Source: Myxococcales bacterium (GTDB lineage: Bacteria > Lernaellota > Lernaellaia > Lernaellales > Lernaellaceae). From it: a stretch of DNA of 64,000 bases. The stretch spans positions 1-64,000 of the forward strand of contig JAAYVF010000100.1 in assembly GCA_012517325.1 (NCBI GenBank), in the 5' to 3' direction. Positions 34,929 through 43,246 of the stretch are shown here, in pieces. The notes below the pieces were generated by a model. That model was not told the DNA's origin. It ran no database searches and was given only the letters and a program-made list of their open reading frames with translations. The first letter of the stretch is position 1. Every line of letters starts with the position of its first letter. Made by a program: the position numbers and the translations under genes.

Positions 34929-35190
34929 CAAGTTACTGGCGATGTCGGCGTGGATTCCGACTTGCGCACGGATAGTCGGCGAGAATTTGTATCGCGGCCG
35001 CTAAGCCGTTCCTACACCAGTCAAGTCGCTTGCGCTCCCGGCGTGGAATCCGGCTGGCGCACAAAAAGACGGCGAGGGTTTGTATCGCGGCTGCTAAGCC
35101 GCTCCTACACCCGGCAAGTCGCTGTCGCTCCCAGCGTGGATTCCGGCTGGCGCACGGACGGTCGGCGAGAATTTGTATCGCGGCCGCCAG
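34929..35190. repeat. 93-bp tandem repeat cluster with REP-like core
   Basis: Three successive units begin at 34929, 35022 and 35115, exactly 93 bp apart; the last is truncated after about 76 bp. Each ends in or contains the REP-like word found at 12629-12655. Because 93 is a multiple of three, one frame shows a 31-residue repeat, but that frame has no credible start. The cluster fills most of the 380-bp gap between 34833 and 35215; I see no gene in the rest. Confidence 0.8.
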
Positions 35191-35214
35191 GTCACGCCGA
35201 CGGGAGGCGGCCCG

Positions 35215-36504
35215 CTACTCGGTATAGAGATACTTCAGCGCCAGGATCACGGCGTGCATCTGGTGCTGGGTGACGTCGATGCGCAGGCCGGGTTTGTTGC
35301 TGGCGTTCATGATGCCGCCGACGGCCAGCGGGTCCTCGGTGCGATGGCCGCGCAGGTATTTGTTTTTCTGGTACAGCGGCCCTTCCACCTGCCACGTGGT
35401 CAGTTCGTACAGGCCCTTGTCGATCACCTTGGCCAACTCGGCCGCCGCGGGCGCGTCGCCCAGCGTCTTGGCGACATGATAGGCGTGCGCCAGACCCTCG
35501 TAGGCATAACCGGTGTTGCGCGAGCGGTTCAGAATGTGATGGGTGTGGACCATCCACCAGGAGAGCGCCAGGACGGTGTCGGCGTAGGTCGCGGCGTTTT
35601 CGAAATTCGCCTGCCAATATTCGGTGAAGGCCATGTTGCTCCACTGATAAAAGCTTTTGGTCAGGTCGGAATCCTGCTTTTTGCGCCAGGCGTCGACCGT
35701 GTACTTTTTCGCGGTCATGGCGGCGGCTTTTTGTTCGACGGGCAGGTATTCCCGGCGGTCCAGGTATTTGATCGCCTTGGTCAGCGCCAGTTGCGCCTCG
35801 CCGTCGAAATACGGGCTGCTGCGCCCGATCCGCACCGAGACGCCGCGGGTGGTGCCGTAGCTGAAATCGCCCGCCGGGAACTGCATCGCCTTCAGGAATT
35901 TCAAATAGCCGTCGAGCTTCGCGTTCAATTCGGCGATGCGCTCGGGCGTCAATTCCGGCGAAGTGCGCAGGTAGTCGATGATCGCCAGCGAAACCAGCGC
36001 CACCGTGCCCGTCGCCACGGTTTTCTGTCCCGGATAATAGATCGCCAGGGTATCCCGAGGCCCGCGATCGGTGTTGCGGAAAAAGAAATCCAAACCCTTT
36101 TCGATCGCCGCTTTCGTCGCCGGCGTCGGCTCGAACTGGTGGCACAGCACCACGCCCCAAAGGGCGCCGGCTTGCCGGACCTGATTGTCGTCGCTCGCTT
36201 GCTTCTTGGCGACGAAATCGTACTCGTAGTTGAAATTGCCCTCGGGCTTCTGATTGTTCACCAGAAAACTGCAGCCCTTTTGTCGCGATTCGAGCAGAAT
36301 CCGCCGCGTCAGCTTGGGCTTGTAGCCCGTCGCGTCGGACCATTTCCGCTCGGCGCGGATCTGTTTGATCTGCTCGGCGAAGGCCAGCGAATCCTTCGGC
36401 AGCACGATGTGCCCGAGCAGGCGATCCTGATTGAGCCAGAACACGAACCCGGCGATCAACAGGATCAGCGCCAGGGCCGACAATTGCCACAGCCTCTTTT
36501 TCAT
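35215..36504 (-). CDS. exported alpha-helical (six-hairpin-like) protein
   Basis: The 429-residue product begins with a signal anchor (about 6-24). The mature part alternates long helices with motifs such as GCSFLVNNQKPEGNFNYEYDF, GALWGVVLCHQ and NTGYAYEGLAHAYHVAK. This layout is seen in alpha/alpha barrel enzymes acting on polysaccharides or prenyl chains. I cannot assign a family. It probably lies in one transcript with the EamA transporter gene 11 bp upstream. Confidence 0.6.
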   Translation of the reverse strand: MKKRLWQLSALALILLIAGFVFWLNQDRLLGHIVLPKDSLAFAEQIKQIRAERKWSDATGYKPKLTRRILLESRQKGCSFLVNNQKPEGNFNYEYDFVAKKQASDDNQVRQAGALWGVVLCHQFEPTPATKAAIEKGLDFFFRNTDRGPRDTLAIYYPGQKTVATGTVALVSLAIIDYLRTSPELTPERIAELNAKLDGYLKFLKAMQFPAGDFSYGTTRGVSVRIGRSSPYFDGEAQLALTKAIKYLDRREYLPVEQKAAAMTAKKYTVDAWRKKQDSDLTKSFYQWSNMAFTEYWQANFENAATYADTVLALSWWMVHTHHILNRSRNTGYAYEGLAHAYHVAKTLGDAPAAAELAKVIDKGLYELTTWQVEGPLYQKNKYLRGHRTEDPLAVGGIMNASNKPGLRIDVTQHQMHAVILALKYLYTE

Positions 36505-36515
36505 GCCTTATCCCC

Positions 36516-37433
36516 TCAACGAATCGATGCGGCCGGCGCGGCCGGCGCCGCTTCCCGTTGCCGCGTGACGAAGAGCAATCCACCGACAATCAAAACAAAT
36601 CCGGCCGCTTCGCGCCAGCCGAAGGTCTCGCCCAGGAAAATCGCCGCCAGAATCGCCGCGACCAGCGGTTGCAGGGAGTTGAAGGACGACACCACCGAGG
36701 GCGTCGAGCGCTTCATCACCCACACCGTCAACGCATAGTTGATCGTGGTCTGAAAAATCACCGAGTAAGCGATGCCCACCCACACCAGCGCGGGCATCCG
36801 GGCCGGCTCGATCGCCAGGACGTGGCGGCCGGACACCGCCAGCACACCCAGGCCGCCGAACAGAAAGGCATACGCGACGACGGTCAACGGCGGCAGGCGG
36901 CGCAGCACCGGCCGTTGCAGCACGAGGTATCCCGCGTAGGCCAGGCAGTTGCCGACGATCAGCAGATTGCCGAAAGTGGTGTCGTTACCCAGCGTGAACC
37001 GAAACGGATTGAGCATGACCAGGGCCCCGATCACGGCGAGCGCGACACCCAGCATTTGCGCCGGCCGGATGCGTTCGACGCGGAACAACGCCGCGATGGC
37101 GCAAGTAAAGACGGGAATCGACGGCATCAGGATGCCGACGTTGGTCGCGGTGGTGAATTTGAGCCCGTTGATGAACAGCAGTTGATTGGCGAAAACCCCG
37201 AGAAAGCCGAGCAAGGCCAGCGATAACCATTCTCGCCCCTGGGGAATGATGCGGTCGACCTTCCAGGCCAGCAACAACAACAGCGGCGTGGCGCCGAGCA
37301 CCCGGAGCCCGGCCACGGCCATCGGGTCCATGTTGCTGACGACGTATTTCCCGAAGACGTGAAACGCCCCAAAGGTCACCTGAATCCAGATCAGGGCCGG
37401 AGTTACCAGCCGATCGTACCGCCGATCCGTCAC
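36516..37433 (-). CDS. EamA/DMT-family transporter
   Basis: The 305-residue product has ten hydrophobic helices in two five-helix EamA repeats; the second begins near residue 165 (NDTTFGNLLIVGNCLAYAGYL). The end of each repeat has the GE-x-FGWREAAGF type motif. GTG 37433 is chosen: AAGGCGG lies seven bases upstream. A TTG at 37475 would add 14 basic residues. Members export amino acids, sugars or other metabolites; the substrate is unknown. Confidence 0.82.
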   Translation of the reverse strand: MTDRRYDRLVTPALIWIQVTFGAFHVFGKYVVSNMDPMAVAGLRVLGATPLLLLLAWKVDRIIPQGREWLSLALLGFLGVFANQLLFINGLKFTTATNVGILMPSIPVFTCAIAALFRVERIRPAQMLGVALAVIGALVMLNPFRFTLGNDTTFGNLLIVGNCLAYAGYLVLQRPVLRRLPPLTVVAYAFLFGGLGVLAVSGRHVLAIEPARMPALVWVGIAYSVIFQTTINYALTVWVMKRSTPSVVSSFNSLQPLVAAILAAIFLGETFGWREAAGFVLIVGGLLFVTRQREAAPAAPAASIR

Positions 37434-37545
37434 GTTTCGCCGCCTTGCTTGATTGTTCGATGGGCGAGATTTCAATTAAATCGGCCGGATGTCCAGCCCG
37501 CGCGCGTGGTCGCGATGGTCGCTAGGCGAAATGCCCCAATCTCCG

Positions 37546-37551
37546 TATAAT
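37546..37551 (+). promoter_or_regulatory. candidate -10 box (TATAAT)
   Basis: A perfect TATAAT lies 57 bases before the heparinase-like gene start, but the -35 region at the proper distance (TAGGCG) is weak. An activator may be needed. Confidence 0.35.
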
Positions 37552-37607
37552 GGCCGCCCGGTGTGCGGAGAACGGAGAGCGTGGTACTGTCGCGTACGGA
37601 TGATTCG

Positions 37608-39989
37608 ATGAAAAAAAATTGGTTGCCCCTGATTCTCGCCTGCCTCCTTCTTTTTTCGGCCTTTGCTTGCGCCGAGCCCGATTCCGATGATTCATCCGCC
37701 GCTGATTCGACGCCCGCCGACGATGATGATGACGACGATAACAATAATGACGACAATGACGACAACGATAACGACGACGATAACGATACATTCGCTGATG
37801 ACGACGATGATGACGACGACAACGATGATGATAATGACAACGACGATGATAATGATAACGACACTACGCCTGACCCACTGGGTGACAACGATCAGGACGG
37901 CATCACCAACGGCCAGGAAGTGTTGGACGGCACCGATCCGGAGGATCCCGGAGACGCCCTGATGTGGCACCCGGAAATCTCCGCCTACCCGCGCCTGCTG
38001 ACCGACGCCGCCGGCTGGTTGCAGGTCGAGCAGAAAATCGAGACCGCCGATCCCGACGCCGTGCGCTTGTTCGCCCGCGTTCAGGCGCAGGCCGACCAAC
38101 CGGAACAGCCGCAGACGCCGGGCGAATTCCATTTCGGGCTGGTGGACACCAACGCTCGGATCGCGGCCAACGCCGCGCTGGCGGCGGTGGTGCTGGACAA
38201 CGACGACTATGCGCAAAAGGCCGCGACGATTCTGGCCACCGACATCTACTTTAATTACGACGAATTGCTGCCGTCCGAGTGGGATTACGGGACGATCCTC
38301 GGCGGTCAGGCGCTGACGACGTCCTGCGTCGCGTTCGACCTGTTGATGGGCTTTTCATTCATCAACGAGGCGCAGGCCGACGAAATCCGCGTTGCGCTAT
38401 TGCTCTTCGCCCAACGGCTGTACGACCTGTACATCACCCTGCCGATCGGCCTGGGCCTGCAGAACAACCACCTGATCAAGCTGACCAGCGGCCTGGGCAT
38501 GCTGGGTCTGACCTTCAACCGCGAGCGCGTCGCCGCCAAATACGTCAATCTGGCGCTCGCCACCGCGCCTTACCTGCTGCTCGATTTCCAGATGCCCGCC
38601 GGCGGCGGCCAGGCCGAGGGGCCCAACTACCTCGATTACACCTTCCAGACTTTTCTATATTTCGCGACCGCCTACCATCGTTACGCGCAGGGGCGCGACC
38701 TGCCCTATAAAAACGTCTGCCGCATCCGATTGTGGCCGCCCTGCCGTCCGGACGTCGTGCCGGTTCCCGATCCGGTCACCGATCCGCGCTTAACCCTGCT
38801 GCTCGATTGGCGGTTCGGCCTGGTGATGCCCGACGGCGGCCGGCCGCCGCTCGACGACAGCAATCTGGGCTGCGGCGATTACGGGGTGCTGGCCGCGCTC
38901 TTCGAGCGGGCGGATTACGCCTGGCTGTACCGCTCCAGTCCGCTCTGCGCGGAAAACACGTACGACAAGGCGATCCTGGAACTGCCGTTGCTCGACGGCC
39001 TGCCCGAACCGGAAGAGCCGACGATCGGCCCCAGCCTGTTTCTGCCGGACGGCGGTCAGGCGGTGTTGCGCAGCGGTTGGGACCCGGAGGCGCTGTACGG
39101 ATTGCTCAACGGCGAGCACGGCAAGGCGCGCCTCGACGGCCTCGGCCACGAACAGCCCGACAACACCAGTTTCATGCTTTATGCGCGCGGCGAATTCTTC
39201 GCCGTCGATTCCGGCTACGGCCATTACGACGAACGGCTGCGCGTCGCCGGGCCCGAGCACCACAACCTGATCCTGGTGGACGGTGAAGGCCCGCCGTTCG
39301 GACTGTACTACCTGTTCGTGGACGTGGAAGCGTCCCTCTCGGAATTCACCGACGCGGCGCGGTTTCACGCGGCGCGCGTCCGGGCGACCTATCGCGGGGT
39401 CGATTTCGACCGTCGCCTGCTGTTAATCGACGACGATTATTTCGTGACCGCCGATCGGGTGCAGGCGCCGGAAGCGCACGAATACACCTGGCTCCTGCAC
39501 ACCAAGGCCGGCGGCACGACCAACGGCGTGTTCACCTTGCTGCCGGACGGCGCGTTGCTGGAGCGGCCCAATGCCGCGATGCGCGTCAAATTGGCGGCGC
39601 AGCCGGAGGGAATGACGCTGACGGCCGTTGACGCCGAGCATGCCTTCGATCAATCCGGCCTGCTAACGCACGCGCGATTGACGGCCACCCTGACCGCCAC
39701 GGACGCGCGTTTCCTCGGCGTTTATCCGGTCGCTCCGGCGGCCGCCGGTTTGCCGGCGGTCGAGCCGATATCGGCCGGCGACCGGCTGGTCTTCCTGGTC
39801 GAGGCCGACGATTACCGCGACGTGGTGATTTTCGGGCCCGGCGGCGATTTCACTTTTGTGCCGCCCGACGGAATGGGCGAAATCGAAACGGACGCTGTGT
39901 TTGTCTGGCTGCGCACCGATCCCGCGAACTTCGCCTTGATCGATTCGGCCTACCTGGAAGGTTTGTATCTGAACTACACGGCCCCGTAG
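37608..39989 (+). CDS. lipoprotein with Asp/Asn tract and heparinase II/III-like domain
   Basis: The 793-residue product has a lipobox ending AFAC (Cys near 23). About 60 Asp/Asn residues follow, then a short calcium-type DNDQDGITNGQE repeat (about 88-100). An alpha-helical toroid (about 115-430) and a beta-sandwich (about 475-790) give the heparinase II/III or alginate-lyase layout. The latter carries LNGEHGKARLDGLGHEQPDNTSF with the conserved His and later PEHHNLILVDG. It likely cleaves acidic polysaccharides at the cell surface. The start at 37608 is chosen for the signal peptide; an upstream GTG at 37563 has none. Confidence 0.83.
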   Translation: MKKNWLPLILACLLLFSAFACAEPDSDDSSAADSTPADDDDDDDNNNDDNDDNDNDDDNDTFADDDDDDDDNDDDNDNDDDNDNDTTPDPLGDNDQDGITNGQEVLDGTDPEDPGDALMWHPEISAYPRLLTDAAGWLQVEQKIETADPDAVRLFARVQAQADQPEQPQTPGEFHFGLVDTNARIAANAALAAVVLDNDDYAQKAATILATDIYFNYDELLPSEWDYGTILGGQALTTSCVAFDLLMGFSFINEAQADEIRVALLLFAQRLYDLYITLPIGLGLQNNHLIKLTSGLGMLGLTFNRERVAAKYVNLALATAPYLLLDFQMPAGGGQAEGPNYLDYTFQTFLYFATAYHRYAQGRDLPYKNVCRIRLWPPCRPDVVPVPDPVTDPRLTLLLDWRFGLVMPDGGRPPLDDSNLGCGDYGVLAALFERADYAWLYRSSPLCAENTYDKAILELPLLDGLPEPEEPTIGPSLFLPDGGQAVLRSGWDPEALYGLLNGEHGKARLDGLGHEQPDNTSFMLYARGEFFAVDSGYGHYDERLRVAGPEHHNLILVDGEGPPFGLYYLFVDVEASLSEFTDAARFHAARVRATYRGVDFDRRLLLIDDDYFVTADRVQAPEAHEYTWLLHTKAGGTTNGVFTLLPDGALLERPNAAMRVKLAAQPEGMTLTAVDAEHAFDQSGLLTHARLTATLTATDARFLGVYPVAPAAAGLPAVEPISAGDRLVFLVEADDYRDVVIFGPGGDFTFVPPDGMGEIETDAVFVWLRTDPANFALIDSAYLEGLYLNYTAP
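37715..37866 (+). repeat. GAY-trinucleotide low-complexity tract
   Basis: Codons GAC, GAT, AAC and AAT alternate almost without break over about 150 bases, encoding the Asp/Asn linker of the heparinase-like lipoprotein. It is the longest tract in the window with few other residues. Confidence 0.75.
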
Positions 39990-40216
39990 GCCGTCGTTTT
40001 GACTTCTCGGGGTTTAAACGGTAAATTGCCGCACGGTGAACGAGTTGTTTTTAATAGCCAGATTTGAGCCCGTTATGCGACAAGCTCGAATGCGAACACC
40101 AGGGGGCATGTGTCGGCGTCGTCCAGCTTTCATTCATCCGAATCAACTCCCATTGACACCGACCGCCACCCGGTAAAGCAAAACGCATACGGTTAAACCG
40201 AAGGAGATCGCGCGAC
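39990..40216. other. intergenic region before the ExbB-like gene
   Basis: This 227-bp gap holds no gene. TTGACA occurs at 40153-40158 but the -10 (TAAAGC, 15-bp spacing) is poor. A long leader is possible. The ribosome site AAGGAG lies about ten bases before GTG 40217. Confidence 0.4.
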
Positions 40217-40858
40217 GTGGAACAACAACTCCTCAACATCTCGATGGTCGGCGCCCGGTCGCTGCTCTATTTACTGTTCTTCCTGTCGATCCTCAGCATC
40301 ACCGTGGCCATTCTGAAGTACCGCCAGTATCGGCGGGACAACACGTTGGGCCGCGAATTTCCGTCCTTGCTGGTGGGCTGGCTCGAAAAAGATGATGTCG
40401 CCAGCGCGCTGCGCCACGTCGAAGGCGCGGATGGCGCCAACGCCGCCGTGCTGCGCGAAGGATTGCGCAATTTCCACGAAGGGCCCGTGGTCATGGAAAA
40501 AATCATGGCCAGCCGCGTCGTTCGCGAAAAGAACCGGCTCGAAGCCTATCTGATCGTGCTGGGCACGATCGGCAACAACGCCCCGTTCATCGGCCTGTTG
40601 GGCACCGTCATGGGCATCATCAAGGCGTTCCACGACCTGGCCATGACCACCGTGCAGGGGCCGCAAACCGTCATGGCCGGTATTTCCGAGGCGTTGATCG
40701 CCACGGCCGTCGGCCTGTTCGTGGCGATCCCGACCGTCGTGTTGTTCAACTGGCTGCAGGGCCAGTCGCAGTTGTTGCTCGACGAGGTCGATTCCAACGC
40801 CAAGATCGTGCTGGCCTACGCCGAGCGGCAGACCGAGGGTCGCCATGGCCGGGAGTAA
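40217..40858 (+). CDS. ExbB/TolQ/MotA-type proton channel subunit
   Basis: The 213-residue product has a first helix near 15-35. It carries the family core around NAPFIGLLGTVMGIIKAF (about 118-135) and a third helix with GISEALIATAVGLFVAIPTVV (about 155-175). These features are diagnostic of the TolQ/ExbB group, which pair with ExbD to use the proton gradient. The gene starts at GTG 40217 and overlaps exbD by 14 bp, suggesting coupled translation. Confidence 0.93.
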   Translation: MEQQLLNISMVGARSLLYLLFFLSILSITVAILKYRQYRRDNTLGREFPSLLVGWLEKDDVASALRHVEGADGANAAVLREGLRNFHEGPVVMEKIMASRVVREKNRLEAYLIVLGTIGNNAPFIGLLGTVMGIIKAFHDLAMTTVQGPQTVMAGISEALIATAVGLFVAIPTVVLFNWLQGQSQLLLDEVDSNAKIVLAYAERQTEGRHGRE

Positions 40859-41270
40859 CGGCAACAGCAAAACGACGATCACCACCATCAATGTCACCCC
40901 GCTGGTCGACATTACGCTGGTGCTGCTGATCATCTTCATGGTGACCGCGACCTTCATCGCCAATCCGCAAATCCCGATCGACCTGCCCAAGGCGGCGACC
41001 GCGGAAAAATCGGAGCCGCAGACGTTCGCGGTGGTGATTACCAAGAACAACGAGTTGTTCCTCGACGGCGAGGCGACGACCGAGGACCAGATCGGCCAAT
41101 TCATCGACAACCGGCTGAAGAACACCCCGGATTTGCAGGTGGTGATCAGCGCCGACCGGGAAGCGATGCACGGCAACGTGGTGCGGATCATCGACCTGGT
41201 GCGCAGCCACAACGTGCAGAAATTCGCGATCAACGTCGAACCGGCCGACGAAAAAGATCAAAAGAAATGA
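40845..41270 (+). CDS. ExbD/TolR-type subunit
   Basis: The 141-residue product has one N-terminal helix (about 22-42) with VDITLVLLIIFMVTA carrying the protonatable Asp of the ExbD/TolR family. A periplasmic domain follows. It overlaps the ExbB-like gene by 14 bp and the next gene by 4 bp. With one channel gene and one ExbD gene, the motor may be the minimal type. Confidence 0.92.
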   Translation: MAGSNGNSKTTITTINVTPLVDITLVLLIIFMVTATFIANPQIPIDLPKAATAEKSEPQTFAVVITKNNELFLDGEATTEDQIGQFIDNRLKNTPDLQVVISADREAMHGNVVRIIDLVRSHNVQKFAINVEPADEKDQKK

Positions 41271-42115
41271 GAGTCGATACCGCGCCAACCCCCGCCCTGT
41301 GGCGGCAATATCCGTCGTCGTTCGCCGGATCGGTGGTGCTGCACATACTGCTGATCATCCTGGTCGTCTACCTGACACCGAAGGTGATCGAAAACAAATG
41401 GGAACGCGGCAAGGTCATGTTCGAGCCGGTCAAGCCGAAGGAAGAACTGGCCCAGGAAAAGCCGAAAAAAATCATCCCGCAGGCGGAAGTGCAGCCGCTC
41501 AAGGAAGAGCCGCAAAAGCAGATCACGGTGCCCGACCTGGATTTGCGTCCGGCGATGCGCGATCCGAAATCGTTGCCCGACAACCCGCTGGGCTCGGCGG
41601 ATTTCGCCCGTTCCTCGCAGGATCAGATCCGCACGGTGGATTTGTCGCAGATCCCGGTCGCGCGAACCGGCGGCGACATGTCCAACGCCTTCTCTGTACC
41701 GAACAAACCCGGGGCGCAGCGCAGCGACCAGTCGAACCTTTCGTTCAAGGACGCCCTGCCCGGCCTGGCGAACAAGGAAGGCCGCTCGCCGAGCCAGGCC
41801 TACGACCCGAACGCCCCGTTGGGCGGCACGGGTAGCGGGCCGCCCGGCGGCGGCAAACGGCGCGGCGGCGACGGCGTCGGCGGCGGCATCGGCGCCGACG
41901 TCAACCTGGGTGGCGCGGCGAAGAAAAAAGAGCCGGAAAAAGCGGCGAGCGCCGGCGCGTTCGACGCCAGCAAATGGGAGCGCCTGACCTCGACCGGCCC
42001 GGTCGCCGGCCTGCAACCCTATTGTCTGAACAAGACCGGCCGGATCCAGGTCGGCAACTTCCTCTTGCAGTGCGCCGACAATCAGATCATCGCGGCCTGG
42101 AAACGCCGCGAGTAA
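41267..42115 (+). CDS. TonB-like periplasm-spanning protein with unusual C-terminal domain
   Basis: The 282-residue product has one N-terminal transmembrane helix (about 22-40). A Pro/Lys/Glu-rich extended stretch (about 50-85) and a Gly-rich region (about 180-220) follow. A short C-terminal domain (about 235-282) has YCLNKTGRIQVGNFLLQCADNQI with two cysteines. The layout is that of TonB or TolA, but I do not see the canonical TonB YPxxA motif. It likely transmits the motor's energy to the outer membrane. Its gene overlaps exbD by 4 bp and converges on 42179-43222. Confidence 0.78.
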   Translation: MRVDTAPTPALWRQYPSSFAGSVVLHILLIILVVYLTPKVIENKWERGKVMFEPVKPKEELAQEKPKKIIPQAEVQPLKEEPQKQITVPDLDLRPAMRDPKSLPDNPLGSADFARSSQDQIRTVDLSQIPVARTGGDMSNAFSVPNKPGAQRSDQSNLSFKDALPGLANKEGRSPSQAYDPNAPLGGTGSGPPGGGKRRGGDGVGGGIGADVNLGGAAKKKEPEKAASAGAFDASKWERLTSTGPVAGLQPYCLNKTGRIQVGNFLLQCADNQIIAAWKRRE

Positions 42116-42178
42116 TCGCCGGAGCGGCAATCCTCCGCGACTTTCCATCATGCTATCGGTGATTATTCCGCCGGGAGG

Positions 42179-43222
42179 TTACTTGCTTTTCTCGTCCTTC
42201 TGATCGGACTTGTCCGCGGCCTTTTTGGCGCCCTGATCCTTTTTCTTTTCCTTGCCGACGTCCGGTTTCGCGTAAACGGTCACGGAATCCTGCAACGTTT
42301 CGACAATGAAGAAATTCTTCTGCGGATCGGCTTTCACCTCGATTTCGATCGGCACGAACGACGAGGAGCCGGTGGACAATTCGTATTTGCCAGGCGGCAG
42401 ATACAGGTAGAATTGGTTCGGGCGGCGCTCGGTCAGCCGCTCGTCGGTGACCACGTAACGATTCACCCCGCGCAGGAAATCGGCCTGGGCGACGGTCAGG
42501 TAATAGGTCCTGACGTTTTTGCCCTTGGCCTTCACGAAGAAATTGTCGGCCGACAACTTGTCAATCGAGCCCTGCCCGATGTTCTTGCCCTCGAAGGTCA
42601 CCCGCACGGTGTCGGTGGCGGCCCAGCCGCCCAGGTTGTCCTTGACCCAGTCGCGGATCGGCCGCTGATCTTGGAAGTTGTCGATGCGCACCGTCAGCGC
42701 CTCGACCATCGGGTAGATTTTCTTGGCGCGTTCGATCTGGTCGCTGGCGGCCGCCGCAAAGCCCTCGTAGCCCTTGGCGATGCCGTATAGCGCGAAGGCC
42801 TCGCCGATCTGCGAAGCCAGCGGGTCGGCCGAGCCGGCGTCGGCCACGTCCGACGTGGTGCCGATGCGGTCGCGTTCGATTTCGTCGGAGATTTCCGCCT
42901 GCTTGAACGTCAACGGGTATTCCACGTGTTTGTAGATCATCTCTTCAATTTGCTCGACCATGTCGCGGCGGTCCGCCTGGTTCGACGTCCGGCGGATTTC
43001 CTCGATCAGGCGGCAAATGTCCGAATTGACCCACTCGAGGTTCAGATTCAACAACATCGGCGCGGTCGGCGCGGGCGTGGCGTCGGCGGCTGGAGCCGGA
43101 GTCGGCGTCGCGGTCGACGCCGGCGCGGGCTCGGATTGCGCCATCGCCGAAAACGCGAGGCCGAGCAAAGCGGCGGAAAAGATGACCCAACCGAACATTT
43201 TCCAGGTGACTCGTTTCACCAT
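42179..43222 (-). CDS. exported protein of unknown function
   Basis: The 347-residue product has a signal peptide (cleavage near AMAQ, about residue 29) and a Pro/Ala/Thr-rich linker (about 30-55). A helical domain (about 60-200) is followed by a beta-rich end. That end carries YLYLPPGKYELSTGSSSF, like a PEGA-type sandwich, and a Lys-rich tail. It is the last of four minus-strand envelope genes. No enzyme motif is seen. It faces the TonB-like gene with 63 bp between the stops. Confidence 0.62.
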   Translation of the reverse strand: MVKRVTWKMFGWVIFSAALLGLAFSAMAQSEPAPASTATPTPAPAADATPAPTAPMLLNLNLEWVNSDICRLIEEIRRTSNQADRRDMVEQIEEMIYKHVEYPLTFKQAEISDEIERDRIGTTSDVADAGSADPLASQIGEAFALYGIAKGYEGFAAAASDQIERAKKIYPMVEALTVRIDNFQDQRPIRDWVKDNLGGWAATDTVRVTFEGKNIGQGSIDKLSADNFFVKAKGKNVRTYYLTVAQADFLRGVNRYVVTDERLTERRPNQFYLYLPPGKYELSTGSSSFVPIEIEVKADPQKNFFIVETLQDSVTVYAKPDVGKEKKKDQGAKKAADKSDQKDEKSK

Positions 43223-43246
43223 TCGTATCCTCCACCTCGGGGCCGC

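Noticed and set aside
34881-35273. 130-residue plus-strand frame with a 31-residue repeat
   Set aside because: It follows from the 93-bp DNA repeat, which is a multiple of three. There is no ribosome site, and it overlaps the gene ending at 35215.
37715-37866. possible simple-sequence slippage or frameshift in the Asp/Asn tract
   Set aside because: The frame is kept across the tract and codons are mixed GAC, GAT, AAC and AAT, so there is no sign of a broken gene.
40153-40181. promoter for the ExbB-like gene at TTGACA 40153
   Set aside because: The -35 is perfect, but no acceptable -10 lies 16-18 bp downstream.
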